Source of the DNA: CANJBX01 sp035556735
GTDB taxonomy: Bacteria; Pseudomonadota; Alphaproteobacteria; Rhizobiales; Xanthobacteraceae
Direction: 5' to 3'
Assembly: GCA_035556735.1 (NCBI GenBank)
Contig: DATMFF010000002.1
Span: 558,001-622,000 of the forward strand
DNA length: 64,000 bases
Shown here piece by piece: positions 52,221 to 60,247 of this stretch; position 1 is the first letter of the stretch; each line of letters opens with the position of its first letter. The position numbers and the translations under genes are program-made. The notes below the pieces were generated by a model that worked only from the letters and a program-made list of their open reading frames with translations, had not been told where the DNA came from and searched no databases.

Positions 52221-53282
52221 ATGATCTCCAATTCCGTCATCAAGTCCGTGCGCAACCTGCGCAACTCCGTCGCGATCAACGTCAATCACGCGCGCGGCGT
52301 TGAATTCATCCCGCCGCGCGGCGGCACGCTCAACATCGAGACCTCGAGCCTGTGCAATCTCGATTGCGTGTTCTGCGCTTACGGCAAGAAGCATTCCCCC
52401 AAGCTCACGATGAAGAACGAGTTCTTCGCGGACTGCATCGCGCAGGCCGTGGCCATGGGCTATCGCGAGTACGATCTCACGCCATGCACGGGCGACGTGT
52501 TCATGGACCGGCACCTGTTCGAGAAGCTCGATCATCTCGATACGGCGCCGGGCGTGACGGGCTACGGCTTCTACACGAACTTCACGATTCCGCGTCCCAA
52601 GGACATCGAGCGCCTGGTCGCGCTCAAGCGCCTGAGCGGCATCGGCATCAGCATCTATGGCCACGACCTCGAGACGTTCCTCGCCATCTCGAAGTCGACC
52701 GAGAACGTCTATCGCCGGCTGCTGCGCAATCTCGACCAGCTTCTCGACATCCTGCGGCGCCAGCGCTTCCAGGTGCATATCGCCGTGCATCCCGGGCGCG
52801 CGTCGCTGCGCGGCCGCAGCAGCGAGCTCATCGACCGCCTGGAGCGGTTCAAGGCGGCCGGCGTCAGCGTGAAGCTGACCAAGGGCCTCTACAACAACTG
52901 GGGCGGCTTCGTCACCCAGGACGATCTGCGCGGGCTGCCGCTCAAGGTCGGCGGCGTCGACGACATCTACAAGAAGGGCGCCTGCGTGCGCCTGTTCACG
53001 ACGATCCAGGTGATGGCGACCGGCATCGTCAACGGCTGCGCCTGCCGCGACGCCGACGCCACCTTGCGCCTCGGCGACCTCAACGAGACGCCGCTGGCGC
53101 AGATCATCTCAACGAAGAATACCGCCTACATGACCTTGATCGAGGAGCAGCAGCGCGGCGAGTTCCGCCCGGTGTGCAAGAGCTGCGACTTCTACGCCAG
53201 CATCTATCACAAGAGCAGCACCTACCGGAAACAGGGGCTCGCGCTGCAGACGCTGAACGAGTGGCGGCGCTCCGTACCGTGA
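52221..53282 (+). CDS. Radical SAM protein with SPASM-like C-terminus
   Basis: A 353-aa radical SAM enzyme. The cluster motif CNLDCVFC (Cys-x3-Cys-x2-Cys) is near 46-53, followed by YDLTPCTGDVFMDRHLFEKLD near 89-109 in the barrel. The C-terminal part has Cys residues in KGACVRLF near 253, NGCACRD near 272 and PVCKSCDFY near 324, resembling a reduced SPASM/twitch auxiliary cluster region. Such proteins modify peptides or sugars; no obvious precursor peptide or partner enzyme is adjacent. Substrate unknown. Confidence 0.85.
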   Translation: MISNSVIKSVRNLRNSVAINVNHARGVEFIPPRGGTLNIETSSLCNLDCVFCAYGKKHSPKLTMKNEFFADCIAQAVAMGYREYDLTPCTGDVFMDRHLFEKLDHLDTAPGVTGYGFYTNFTIPRPKDIERLVALKRLSGIGISIYGHDLETFLAISKSTENVYRRLLRNLDQLLDILRRQRFQVHIAVHPGRASLRGRSSELIDRLERFKAAGVSVKLTKGLYNNWGGFVTQDDLRGLPLKVGGVDDIYKKGACVRLFTTIQVMATGIVNGCACRDADATLRLGDLNETPLAQIISTKNTAYMTLIEEQQRGEFRPVCKSCDFYASIYHKSSTYRKQGLALQTLNEWRRSVP

Positions 53283-53332
53283 TGCTGCTGCGGCCGAATA
53301 CGAACGCGAAGGCCAAGCAGAAGCTGGGGCGC

Positions 53333-53427
53333 TGAGGCGCAGCCGCAGGCGTATTGCGAGGAGCGGAGCGACGAAGCAATCCAGCTCTGAATCTCCGCTC
53401 TGGATTGCTTCGTCGGACGTTTTACGC
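53333..53427. repeat. Dispersed repeat with 16-bp perfect inverted repeat
   Basis: CGACGAAGCAATCCAG (53369-53384) and CTGGATTGCTTCGTCG (53400-53415) are perfectly complementary around a 15-nt loop, within GCGAGGAGCGGAGCGACGAAG-type sequence familiar from many intergenic sites in Bradyrhizobium/Methylobacterium-like genomes. It lies between convergent radical SAM and trpS genes and may act as a bidirectional terminator. Confidence 0.75.
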
Positions 53428-53491
53428 CGTCGCACAGTGAGTGTGGAGTGAACGCACGGCCGGCCGCCATATGACGGCCCGTGCGGGTCGC

Positions 53492-54493
53492 CTACAGCCT
53501 GAACAGCCCAAGCCCGTCGACCACCTCGCGTTTCGTCGCTTCGGTCCGGCTCCACGCCGTATCCGTGCCGCGGCGGATCACGTCGATCACATAGGCCGGA
53601 TCCTTGGCGAGATGCGCGCGCTGCTCCCGGATCGGGCCGATCAGCGCCTGCAGGATGTCGTCGAGGCGGCGCTTGATCCTGCTGTCGCCCACGCCACCGC
53701 GCCGGTATTGCATCTTGAGTTCGTCCAGCGCGGCGCGGTCCTCGTCGAACGCATCGAGGTAGGTGAAGACGACATTGCCCTCCACCTGGCCGGGATCCTC
53801 GACCCGCAGATGGTTGGGATCGGTGAACATCGCCTTCACCGCCGCCGTGATCTCGTCCGGCGAAGCCGACAGCGCGATGGCATTGCCGCCGGATTTCGAC
53901 ATCTTCGCCTTGCCGTCCACGCCCGGCAGACGCCCGACCTGCGGAATGACGGCTTGCGCTTCCGGGAGGATCTCGCGTCCGGCCGCCGCGTTGACGCGCC
54001 GCACGATCTCGTTGGTCTGCTCGATCAGCGGCGCCTGATCCTCGCCCACCGGCACGATCGTCGCCTTGAAGGCGGTGATGTCGGCCGCCTGCGCCGCGGG
54101 GTAGCACAGGAAGCCTGCCGGGATGTCGCGCCCGAATCCGCGGGCGCGAATCTCGTCCTTGATCGTGGGATTGCGCTCCAGCCGGGCGACGCTGACGAAA
54201 TTGAGATAGAGCATCGACAGTTCGGCCAGCGCCGGCAGGTGCGATTGCAGGCAGATCGTGGTCCTGGCGGGATCGATGCCGACGGCGAGATAGTCGAGCG
54301 CCACCTCGATCACGTTGCGCCGCACCTTTTCGGGCGCGTGCGCGTGATCGGTCAGGGCCTGCGCGTCGGCGAGCAGCAGGAACTGCTCGTGCGAATCCTG
54401 CAGGCGCAGGCGATTGCGCAGTGATCCGGCGTAGTGGCCGATGTGCAGCGGGCCGGTGGTGCGGTCGCCGGTCAGAACAACGGGTCGGGTCAT
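53492..54493 (-). CDS. trpS: Tryptophanyl-tRNA synthetase (possibly auxiliary)
   Basis: A 333-aa class I synthetase charging tRNA-Trp. The HIGH motif is GPLHIGHYAGSL near 14-25, and the KMSKS motif is KAKMSKSGGN near 194-203. Start at ATG 54493. The opening VLTGDRTTGPLHIGHYAGSLRNR differs from the usual alphaproteobacterial GVQPTGNLHLGNYLGA type, so this may be a second, auxiliary TrpRS. The upstream trp-type attenuator (54539-54643) implies induction when charged tRNA-Trp is low. Confidence 0.95.
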   Translation of the reverse strand: MTRPVVLTGDRTTGPLHIGHYAGSLRNRLRLQDSHEQFLLLADAQALTDHAHAPEKVRRNVIEVALDYLAVGIDPARTTICLQSHLPALAELSMLYLNFVSVARLERNPTIKDEIRARGFGRDIPAGFLCYPAAQAADITAFKATIVPVGEDQAPLIEQTNEIVRRVNAAAGREILPEAQAVIPQVGRLPGVDGKAKMSKSGGNAIALSASPDEITAAVKAMFTDPNHLRVEDPGQVEGNVVFTYLDAFDEDRAALDELKMQYRRGGVGDSRIKRRLDDILQALIGPIREQRAHLAKDPAYVIDVIRRGTDTAWSRTEATKREVVDGLGLFRL

Positions 54494-54538
54494 GGGTGTC
54501 CTCGTGGGATGAAGGGGACACCGCATGGGGGATCGATC

Positions 54539-54566
54539 AAACAAAAGGCCGCCCGTGCGGCGGCCC
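54539..54566 (-). terminator. Attenuator terminator (3:4 stem) of trpS
   Basis: On the minus strand, segment 3 GGCCGCC (54565-54559) pairs with segment 4 GGCGGCC (54553-54547) around a 5-nt loop, followed by TTTTGTTT. It ends 46 bp before the trpS start. Confidence 0.88.
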
Positions 54567-54583
54567 CAGATGCGATGAAACGT

Positions 54584-54607
54584 CCGGCCGCCCTGTCAGG
54601 AGGCCGG
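54584..54607 (-). promoter_or_regulatory. Attenuator segments 1 and 2 upstream of trpS
   Basis: Segment 1 CCGGCC (54607-54602) directly follows the tandem Trp codons. Segment 2 GGGCGGCCGG (54593-54584) can pair either with segment 1 (GGCCGG, pause hairpin) or, through GGCGGCC at 54592-54586, with segment 3 (54565-54559) as antiterminator. The 2:3 and 3:4 pairings are mutually exclusive. Confidence 0.85.
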
Positions 54608-54643
54608 CCACCAGCGCTTGCCGATGGTGATCGTGCGTTTCAT
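54596..54643 (-). CDS. trp-type leader peptide (MKRTITIGKRWWPAS)
   Basis: A 15-codon ORF, too short for gene callers, with two consecutive Trp codons at positions 11-12 (54613-54608) just before attenuator segment 1. Ribosome stalling there when charged tRNA-Trp is scarce would free segment 2 to pair with segment 3 and let transcription continue into trpS. No Shine-Dalgarno is visible and the ATG lies 9 nt from a -10-like CTAGGC, so the leader may be translated from a leaderless mRNA, as recalled for the S. meliloti trpL leader. Confidence 0.85.
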   Translation of the reverse strand: MKRTITIGKRWWPAS

Positions 54644-54651
54644 GGGCGACT

Positions 54652-54679
54652 GCCTAGGCCGCGCGGCGGCGCCGGTCAA
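54652..54679 (-). promoter_or_regulatory. Candidate promoter of the trpS leader
   Basis: On the minus strand, TTGACC (54679-54674) and CTAGGC (54657-54652) are spaced by 16 bp. The A of the leader ATG is 9 nt past the -10, a workable transcription start. The -35 is good, the -10 weak. Confidence 0.45.
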
Positions 54680-54853
54680 CAGGGCGGCCGGGCGAGGTGC
54701 CGCCTGTGGTGGCGTTTCAATTTGCGGGAGATCGTGCGCCGACGTGATCCGCGCATCCATCAAGAAAGCGGCAATCTCAAACGATGACGGCCGGTCAGGG
54801 CCGGCAGTGGCTCAGCACGGCAGCACGACGGCGGCGAGGTCTGTTTCCAAAGA

Positions 54854-55492
54854 CTAGCTCACGGCGCAGCTCAGGAATTTTCGTCCGACGATCGCGCCGA
54901 GCACCGCCACGATCATGACCGCCAGGCCGGGCCACGTCGCGACGAACAGCAGCGAGAGTTCCTGGTTGTGCCAGACGTAGATGGCTGCCGACACGCTGCC
55001 GGCCAGCAGGCCGGCCGCCGCGCCGGCAAACCGCGGCGTCGTGACGACGACGCTGCGCAGCACGTAGATCAGGCTCGTCAGGATCGGCATCGAGAACAGC
55101 GTGACCAGCGTTACGCAGGTCGCGGCGTTGCCGCCGACGATGCGCGTCGTCCATGTGCTCGAGGGTGTGCGGGCCAGCTCGGCCGCCATGCCGCTGCCGA
55201 GCAGGATGGGGGCGGGCAGGAGATATGTCCACGCGCGGCGCGACCCGCCCGGCTGGGCCAGCTCGACCAGCGCCCACAGCGCGCTGGCCGCGAGCGTCAG
55301 CCACACCGCGATGTTGAACGCCAGCGCCGAATTGATGCTGCCGCCCTCGATCTGCGGGTTGCGCGCGAGCAGGAGCACCACCACCGCCAGCACCGGCAGC
55401 GCGGCGGCGCAGGTGCCGGCGAGCAGCGTGACCGCCATCACGCTGCGGCGCGGGTTCCGCTCGGTCAGCGGATCATTCTTGGAAGACGTCAT
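54854..55492 (-). CDS. NrsF-like (DUF1109) membrane protein
   Basis: A 212-aa protein with six predicted helices, e.g. LPVLAVVVLLLA near 32 and WLTLAASALWALVELA near 65, ending IYVWHNQELSLLFVATWPGLAVMIVAVLGAIVGRKFL, the typical NrsF/DUF1109 tail. NrsF proteins are membrane anti-sigma factors usually beside an ECF sigma gene; none is adjacent here. The ATG at 55492 is used. Divergent from the indolepyruvate oxidoreductase genes. Confidence 0.7.
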   Translation of the reverse strand: MTSSKNDPLTERNPRRSVMAVTLLAGTCAAALPVLAVVVLLLARNPQIEGGSINSALAFNIAVWLTLAASALWALVELAQPGGSRRAWTYLLPAPILLGSGMAAELARTPSSTWTTRIVGGNAATCVTLVTLFSMPILTSLIYVLRSVVVTTPRFAGAAAGLLAGSVSAAIYVWHNQELSLLFVATWPGLAVMIVAVLGAIVGRKFLSCAVS

Positions 55493-55764
55493 TGTCTCTC
55501 TCGTTATTTGGACCGCGCCGCATCCGCTTACCTTTGCCGAAATGTCGGACAGGCTCAACGCTTGGGCGGCGCTCGGCCGCAAAATTGGCGTGGAGAGGTC
55601 AATTTGACCGGGCAGGGGCCCGCGTCTACGTTACCGGCAGTCCGCCGGGCTCCCGCAGGAGGGCCGGCAATCCTCCGGAAATGACAATAATCCTGCCTTC
55701 GGTGTGCGGAGACGGCGTGCGTCCCGGACGTCCGACGATCGGAAGGAAACCGCTGGGAACGTCC

Positions 55765-57954
55765 ATGGAACGATCATTTAAAGCAGAAGTGGAATCGCTG
55801 CGCCTCGGCAACGGCGAGGTGTTCGAGGGCGAAGGCATCCTGGCGGTCACGAAGGGCCTCCTGCAGTCCGGCGTGAGCTACGTCGGCGGCTATCAGGGCT
55901 CGCCGATCTCGCATCTCATCGACGTGCTCGTCGATGCCAAGCCGCTGATGGACCAGCTCGGCGTCCATCTCGAAACCTCGACCAGCGAGGCGGCGGCGGG
56001 CGCGATGCTGGCCGCGTCGATCAACTATCCGATCCGCGGCGCGGTCACCTGGAAATCGCCGGTCGGCACCAACGTCGCGTCCGACGGCCTCTCGAACATC
56101 TCGTCCTCGGGTGTGATCGGCGGCGCCATGATCATCCTCGGCGAGGATTACGGCGAGGGCGCCAGCGTCATCCAGGAGCGCAGCCACGCCTTCGCGATGA
56201 AGTCGACGATGTGGCTGCTCGACCCGCGGCCGAACCTGCCTTCGATCGTGAACCTGGTCGAGAAGGGCTTCGAGCTGTCAGAAGCCTCGAACTCCATCGT
56301 GATGATGCAGCTGCGCATCCGCACCTGCCACGTCTACGGCCGCTTCACCGCCAAGGACAACCGCGAGGGCAAGATCTCGCGCAACCACCCGCAGCAGCGC
56401 CCGGAATTCTCGCTCATGCGCCTGCCGCAGCCCGGCTTCACCGTCCCGCAGGAACGCCTCAAGCTCGAGCAGCGCCTGCCCGCGGCGATCAGGTTCATCA
56501 GCGAGAACAAGCTCAACGAGCAGTTCCCCGGCGATCTCTCCGAGATCGGCATCATCATGCAGGGCGGCCTCTACAACACGGTCATGCGCGTGATGCAGCG
56601 CATCGGCCTTGCCGACGCCTTCGGCAAGTCGCGCATCCCGCTCTACTGCATGAACGTCACCTATCCCATGGTCCCCGACGAGATCACCGCCTTCTGCGCC
56701 GGCAAGCGCGCGGTGCTGATGATGGAGGAGGGGCATCCCGACTACATCGAGCAGGCGCTCAACACGGTGCTGCGCCGCGCCGACATCAACACCAGGGTGT
56801 TCGGCAAGGACGTGCTGCCGATGGGCGGCGAGTACACCGCCGACGTCGTACTCAAGGGCCTCGCTGCGTTTCTCGACAAGGTGCGTCCGGCCGGCATCGA
56901 TGCCGTGATCGACACCGCCAAGGCCCAGGTCGAGAAGATCGCCGGCTACAAGGCGAGCGCGGGCGAACTGCTCGGCAATCCCGTTCCCGGCCGCAACCCG
57001 ACCTTCTGCACCGGCTGTCCCGAGCGGCCGATGTTCACCTCGATCAAGCTCGCGGAGCGCATGGTCGGGCCGACCCACGTGTCGGGCGACATCGGCTGCC
57101 ACAGCTTCGGCATGTATCCGCCGTTCCACGTCGGCAACACCTGCGTCGGCTACGGCCTCGGGCTCGCGAGCTCGACGGGCATCGCCGCCAACTTCGGCAA
57201 GCGCACCATCTCGATCATGGGCGACGGCGGCTTCTGGCACAACGGACTGACCACGGGCGTCGCGTCGGCGACCTACAACAACGCCGACAGCGTGCTGATC
57301 GTGATGAAGAACGGCTACACCTCGGCGACCGGCTGGCAGTTCCTGCCGTCCTCGGCGCAGCGGCGCGAGGGGCTCGAGGCGCAGGACCAGTCGATCGAGA
57401 ACGCGCTGCGCGGCGTCGGCATCAAGTGGATGCGCAAGGTCAACAACTACAAGGTCGGCAGCGTCGCCAAGGTGCTGCGCGAGGCGCTCACCACCGCCGA
57501 GAAGGGCCTCAAGGTGATCATCGCGGAGGGCGAGTGCATGCTCGCCAAGCAGCGCCGCGTGCGGGCGGAGGACGCCAAGAACATCGCCGCCGGCCGGCGC
57601 GTCGCCAAGGCCAAGTTCGGCGTCGACGACCAGGTCTGCACGGGCGATCACTCCTGCATCCGCCTGTCGGGCTGCCCCTCGCTCACCATCAAGGAGAACC
57701 CCGATCCGCTGCGGCGTGATCCGGTGGCGACCGTGATCGAGAGCTGCGTGGGCTGCGGGCTGTGCGGCGAGGTCTCGCACGCCGCGATCCTGTGCCCGAG
57801 CTTCTACAAGACCGAGGTCGTGCATAACCCCGGCGTCGTCGAGCGCGGGCTCGACCGCCTGCGCCGCCGCGTCATCACGTGGCTGGCGACGCCGCCGGCG
57901 CCGCCGACGCCGATGATCCCCGGCGAGGTCGGTCTCGCCCAGGCCGCCGAGTAA
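55765..57954 (+). CDS. iorA: Indolepyruvate ferredoxin oxidoreductase, alpha-type subunit
   Basis: A 729-aa ThDP- and Fe-S-dependent 2-ketoacid oxidoreductase subunit, oxidatively decarboxylating aryl-pyruvates from aromatic amino acids to aryl-acetyl-CoA. The pyrimidine-binding domain (GGYQGSPISHLIDVL near 36-50) is N-terminal; the ThDP motif GDGGFWHNGLTTGVASATYNN is near 488-508; TFCTGCPERP near 414 is Fe-S-linked; the C-terminal ferredoxin domain has CTGDHSCIRLSGCPS and CVGCGLCGEVSHAAILCP near 628-680. Starts with ATG at 55765 (alternative 55681). Paired with the next gene. Confidence 0.93.
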   Translation: MERSFKAEVESLRLGNGEVFEGEGILAVTKGLLQSGVSYVGGYQGSPISHLIDVLVDAKPLMDQLGVHLETSTSEAAAGAMLAASINYPIRGAVTWKSPVGTNVASDGLSNISSSGVIGGAMIILGEDYGEGASVIQERSHAFAMKSTMWLLDPRPNLPSIVNLVEKGFELSEASNSIVMMQLRIRTCHVYGRFTAKDNREGKISRNHPQQRPEFSLMRLPQPGFTVPQERLKLEQRLPAAIRFISENKLNEQFPGDLSEIGIIMQGGLYNTVMRVMQRIGLADAFGKSRIPLYCMNVTYPMVPDEITAFCAGKRAVLMMEEGHPDYIEQALNTVLRRADINTRVFGKDVLPMGGEYTADVVLKGLAAFLDKVRPAGIDAVIDTAKAQVEKIAGYKASAGELLGNPVPGRNPTFCTGCPERPMFTSIKLAERMVGPTHVSGDIGCHSFGMYPPFHVGNTCVGYGLGLASSTGIAANFGKRTISIMGDGGFWHNGLTTGVASATYNNADSVLIVMKNGYTSATGWQFLPSSAQRREGLEAQDQSIENALRGVGIKWMRKVNNYKVGSVAKVLREALTTAEKGLKVIIAEGECMLAKQRRVRAEDAKNIAAGRRVAKAKFGVDDQVCTGDHSCIRLSGCPSLTIKENPDPLRRDPVATVIESCVGCGLCGEVSHAAILCPSFYKTEVVHNPGVVERGLDRLRRRVITWLATPPAPPTPMIPGEVGLAQAAE

Positions 57955-57957
57955 GCC

Positions 57958-59499
57958 ATGGCCGACACCACGCGTCCCGTCACCATCCTGATCTCGGCCC
58001 TCGGCGGGGAGGGCGGCGGCGTCATGACCGACTGGATCATCGCCGCCGCGCGCGAGCAGAACCTGATCTGCCAGGCGACGTCGGTGCCCGGCGTCGCGCA
58101 GCGCACCGGCGCCACCACCTACTATCTCGAGGTGTTTCGCGACAAGCTCGAGCCCGGCAAGCCCGAGCCGGTGATGGCGCTCTACCCGCAGGCCGGCGAC
58201 ATCGATCTGATGGTCGCCAGCGAGCTCGCCGAGGCGGGCCGCGCCTGCCAGAACGGCTTCGTCACGCCCGACCGCACCACGCTGATCACGTCGACGCACC
58301 GCTTCTACCTGCTCGACGAGAAGATGGGCATGGCCGACAGCCGGCTCGACGCCGAGCGTCTGGAGAAGGCCGTGCGCGCCATGGCCAAGCGCGTCATCGC
58401 CGGCGACTTCGTGCGCGCCGCGCGCGAGGCCGGCACCGTGATCAACGCCGTGCTCCTCGGCGCCATGGCCGGCTCCGGCCTGCTGCCGATGCCGGTCGAG
58501 GCGTTCGAGCGTGCGATCCGCAGCGATGGCAAGGCGGTCGAGGCCAACATGCGCGGCTTCCACTACGGCCTCTCGGTCGCGCGCGGCGAGGTGGTCGAGC
58601 TCGCGCCGAAGACGCGGCCGCTTCCCGCCGCGCCGCAGACGGCGCAGCCGGCGGGCACGCTGCTCGCGCTGCGCGACCGCGTCGCCCGCGACTTCCCGCC
58701 CGCCACTCACGAGATCGTCATCGAGGGCGTGGCGCGCGTCGTCGACTTCCAGGACTTCGACTACGGCAAGCTCTACCTCGACCGGCTGGCGCCGATCCTC
58801 GCCGCCGACGGCGGCGACTATTCCGTCACCCGCGAGACTGCGCGCTACCTCGCGCTGTGGATGGCCTACGAGGACGTCATCCGCGTCGCGCAGCTCAAGA
58901 CGCGTCTCGCGCGCCTCGAGCGCGTGCGCGCCGGCTCGGGCGGCAAGGCCGAGCAGCCGGTGATCGTGACCGAGTTCCTCAAGCCCGGCCTCGACGAGTT
59001 CTGCTCGCTGCTGCCGGCGTCGCTCGCCGCGCCGCTCCTGCGCTGGGCCGACCGCACCGGCCGGCGCGACGCCTTCAACGTCGGCCTGCACATCCGCACC
59101 AGCACCGTGCTCGGCTTCGCGCTGCTGCGCATGATGGCCAAGCTCAAGGCGTGGCGCCGCCGCGGCTACCGCTTCGGCGTCGAGCAGGCGCTGATCGCGC
59201 GCTGGCTCGCCGCGGTCGAGGCCGGCCTTACGCGCGATCCCGCGCTCGGGCGCGAGATCGCCGAATGCGCGCGCCTCATCAAGGGCTACAGCGACACGCA
59301 CCGGCGCGGGCAGGGCAACTTCCTGCGCCTGATGGACACGATCGTCGATCCGACGCTCGCGCGTCCCGCGGGGCCCGACACGGACGCCAATGCCGCGGCG
59401 GCGCTCGCCACCGCGCGCAAGGCCGCGCTCGCCGATCCCGAGGGCAACGCGCTCGGCGCGACGCTGGAGAAGCTCGGCCGCGTCGCGGTCGCAAGCTGA
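57958..59499 (+). CDS. iorB: Indolepyruvate oxidoreductase beta-type subunit with DUF6537 region
   Basis: A 513-aa protein. Its N-terminal third is the gamma-type 2-oxoacid oxidoreductase domain (TILISALGGEGGGVMTDWIIAAAREQ near 8-33, GVAQRTGATTYYLE near 45). The C-terminal two thirds is a helical DUF6537-like extension typical of the long IorB variant, which makes it more than twice the length of archaeal IorB. It starts 3 bp after the iorA stop, so the subunits are coexpressed. Confidence 0.9.
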   Translation: MADTTRPVTILISALGGEGGGVMTDWIIAAAREQNLICQATSVPGVAQRTGATTYYLEVFRDKLEPGKPEPVMALYPQAGDIDLMVASELAEAGRACQNGFVTPDRTTLITSTHRFYLLDEKMGMADSRLDAERLEKAVRAMAKRVIAGDFVRAAREAGTVINAVLLGAMAGSGLLPMPVEAFERAIRSDGKAVEANMRGFHYGLSVARGEVVELAPKTRPLPAAPQTAQPAGTLLALRDRVARDFPPATHEIVIEGVARVVDFQDFDYGKLYLDRLAPILAADGGDYSVTRETARYLALWMAYEDVIRVAQLKTRLARLERVRAGSGGKAEQPVIVTEFLKPGLDEFCSLLPASLAAPLLRWADRTGRRDAFNVGLHIRTSTVLGFALLRMMAKLKAWRRRGYRFGVEQALIARWLAAVEAGLTRDPALGREIAECARLIKGYSDTHRRGQGNFLRLMDTIVDPTLARPAGPDTDANAAAALATARKAALADPEGNALGATLEKLGRVAVAS

Positions 59500-59685
59500 C
59501 GGCGCGTCGCCGCGTCCCCGCGTGGGGCGCGCGCCCATCACGTCTGTTGCGTCCCACGCGAGGCTCCTCGCGCTGCGCACGCGTTCCCTGCATCATGAAC
59601 CGCGGTATATTGAACGTATGCCTGGGCGCAGGGTTGAGCGGGCTTGCGCGCGGGTCCATCAATGATCTCCCCGGAAGTCAGGAGC

Positions 59686-60129
59686 ATGAGTGTGGCTAGC
59701 ATTCCCAAGGCACTTCACGAGCACATTAATACGGCGTTCCCCACCACGCCCTGCCTCGTCGCGACGACGTTGCCCGACGGTTACGCGCAGGTCTCGCCGC
59801 GCGGCAGCGTGATGGTCTTCGACGACAACCATCTCGCGATCTGGGAGCGCGGCAAGGGTTCGGTGAACGCGCAGATGCAGGACGGCACCAAGGTCACCGT
59901 CTTCTTCCGCAAGCCGGCGCTGCGCGAGTCCGGCATGCTGCCCAAGGGCGGCGTCGCGCGCTTCTACGGTGTCGCCAAGGTGCACAAGTCCGGCGCGACC
60001 TACGACGAGGTGTGGAAGCGCCTCATCCCGCAGGAGAAGGATCGCGATCCCGACCGGAAGGGCTTTGCGGTCGTGATCAAGCTCGATCGCGCCGAGGATC
60101 TCGACGGCGATCCGCTGAACATCAAGTAA
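59686..60129 (+). CDS. Pyridoxamine 5'-phosphate oxidase family protein
   Basis: A 147-aa split-barrel flavin- or heme-binding protein. ALHEHINTAFPTTPCLVATTLPDGYAQVSPRGSVMVFDDNHLAIWERGKGSVNAQM (about 8-63) is the PNPOx-like core. The ATG at 59686 follows CAGGAG. Family members bind FMN, F420 or heme and their substrates are diverse; none is indicated here. A terminator follows. Confidence 0.85.
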   Translation: MSVASIPKALHEHINTAFPTTPCLVATTLPDGYAQVSPRGSVMVFDDNHLAIWERGKGSVNAQMQDGTKVTVFFRKPALRESGMLPKGGVARFYGVAKVHKSGATYDEVWKRLIPQEKDRDPDRKGFAVVIKLDRAEDLDGDPLNIK

Positions 60130-60134
60130 GCGCA

Positions 60135-60160
60135 ACGCCCCGGCACGAGCCGGGGCGTTT
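60135..60160 (+). terminator. Terminator after the PNPOx-like gene
   Basis: ACGCCCCGGC (60135-60144) and GCCGGGGCGT (60149-60158) form a 10-bp stem with an ACGA loop, ending in TTT. The U-run is short. Confidence 0.7.
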
Positions 60161-60247
60161 GACTGTTCGCGCGGGGCGGACCCGCCACTAGCAGCGCCGC
60201 GGGGCGGCCGTCGTCCCGAAGAAGCGCGAAGGCCCGGGAGGCGCGGC

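Noticed and set aside
56278..59580. 1100-aa open frame on the minus strand
   Set aside because: Antisense to iorA/iorB; Arg/Ala/His/Gly-rich without domains, a typical shadow of high-GC coding sequence.
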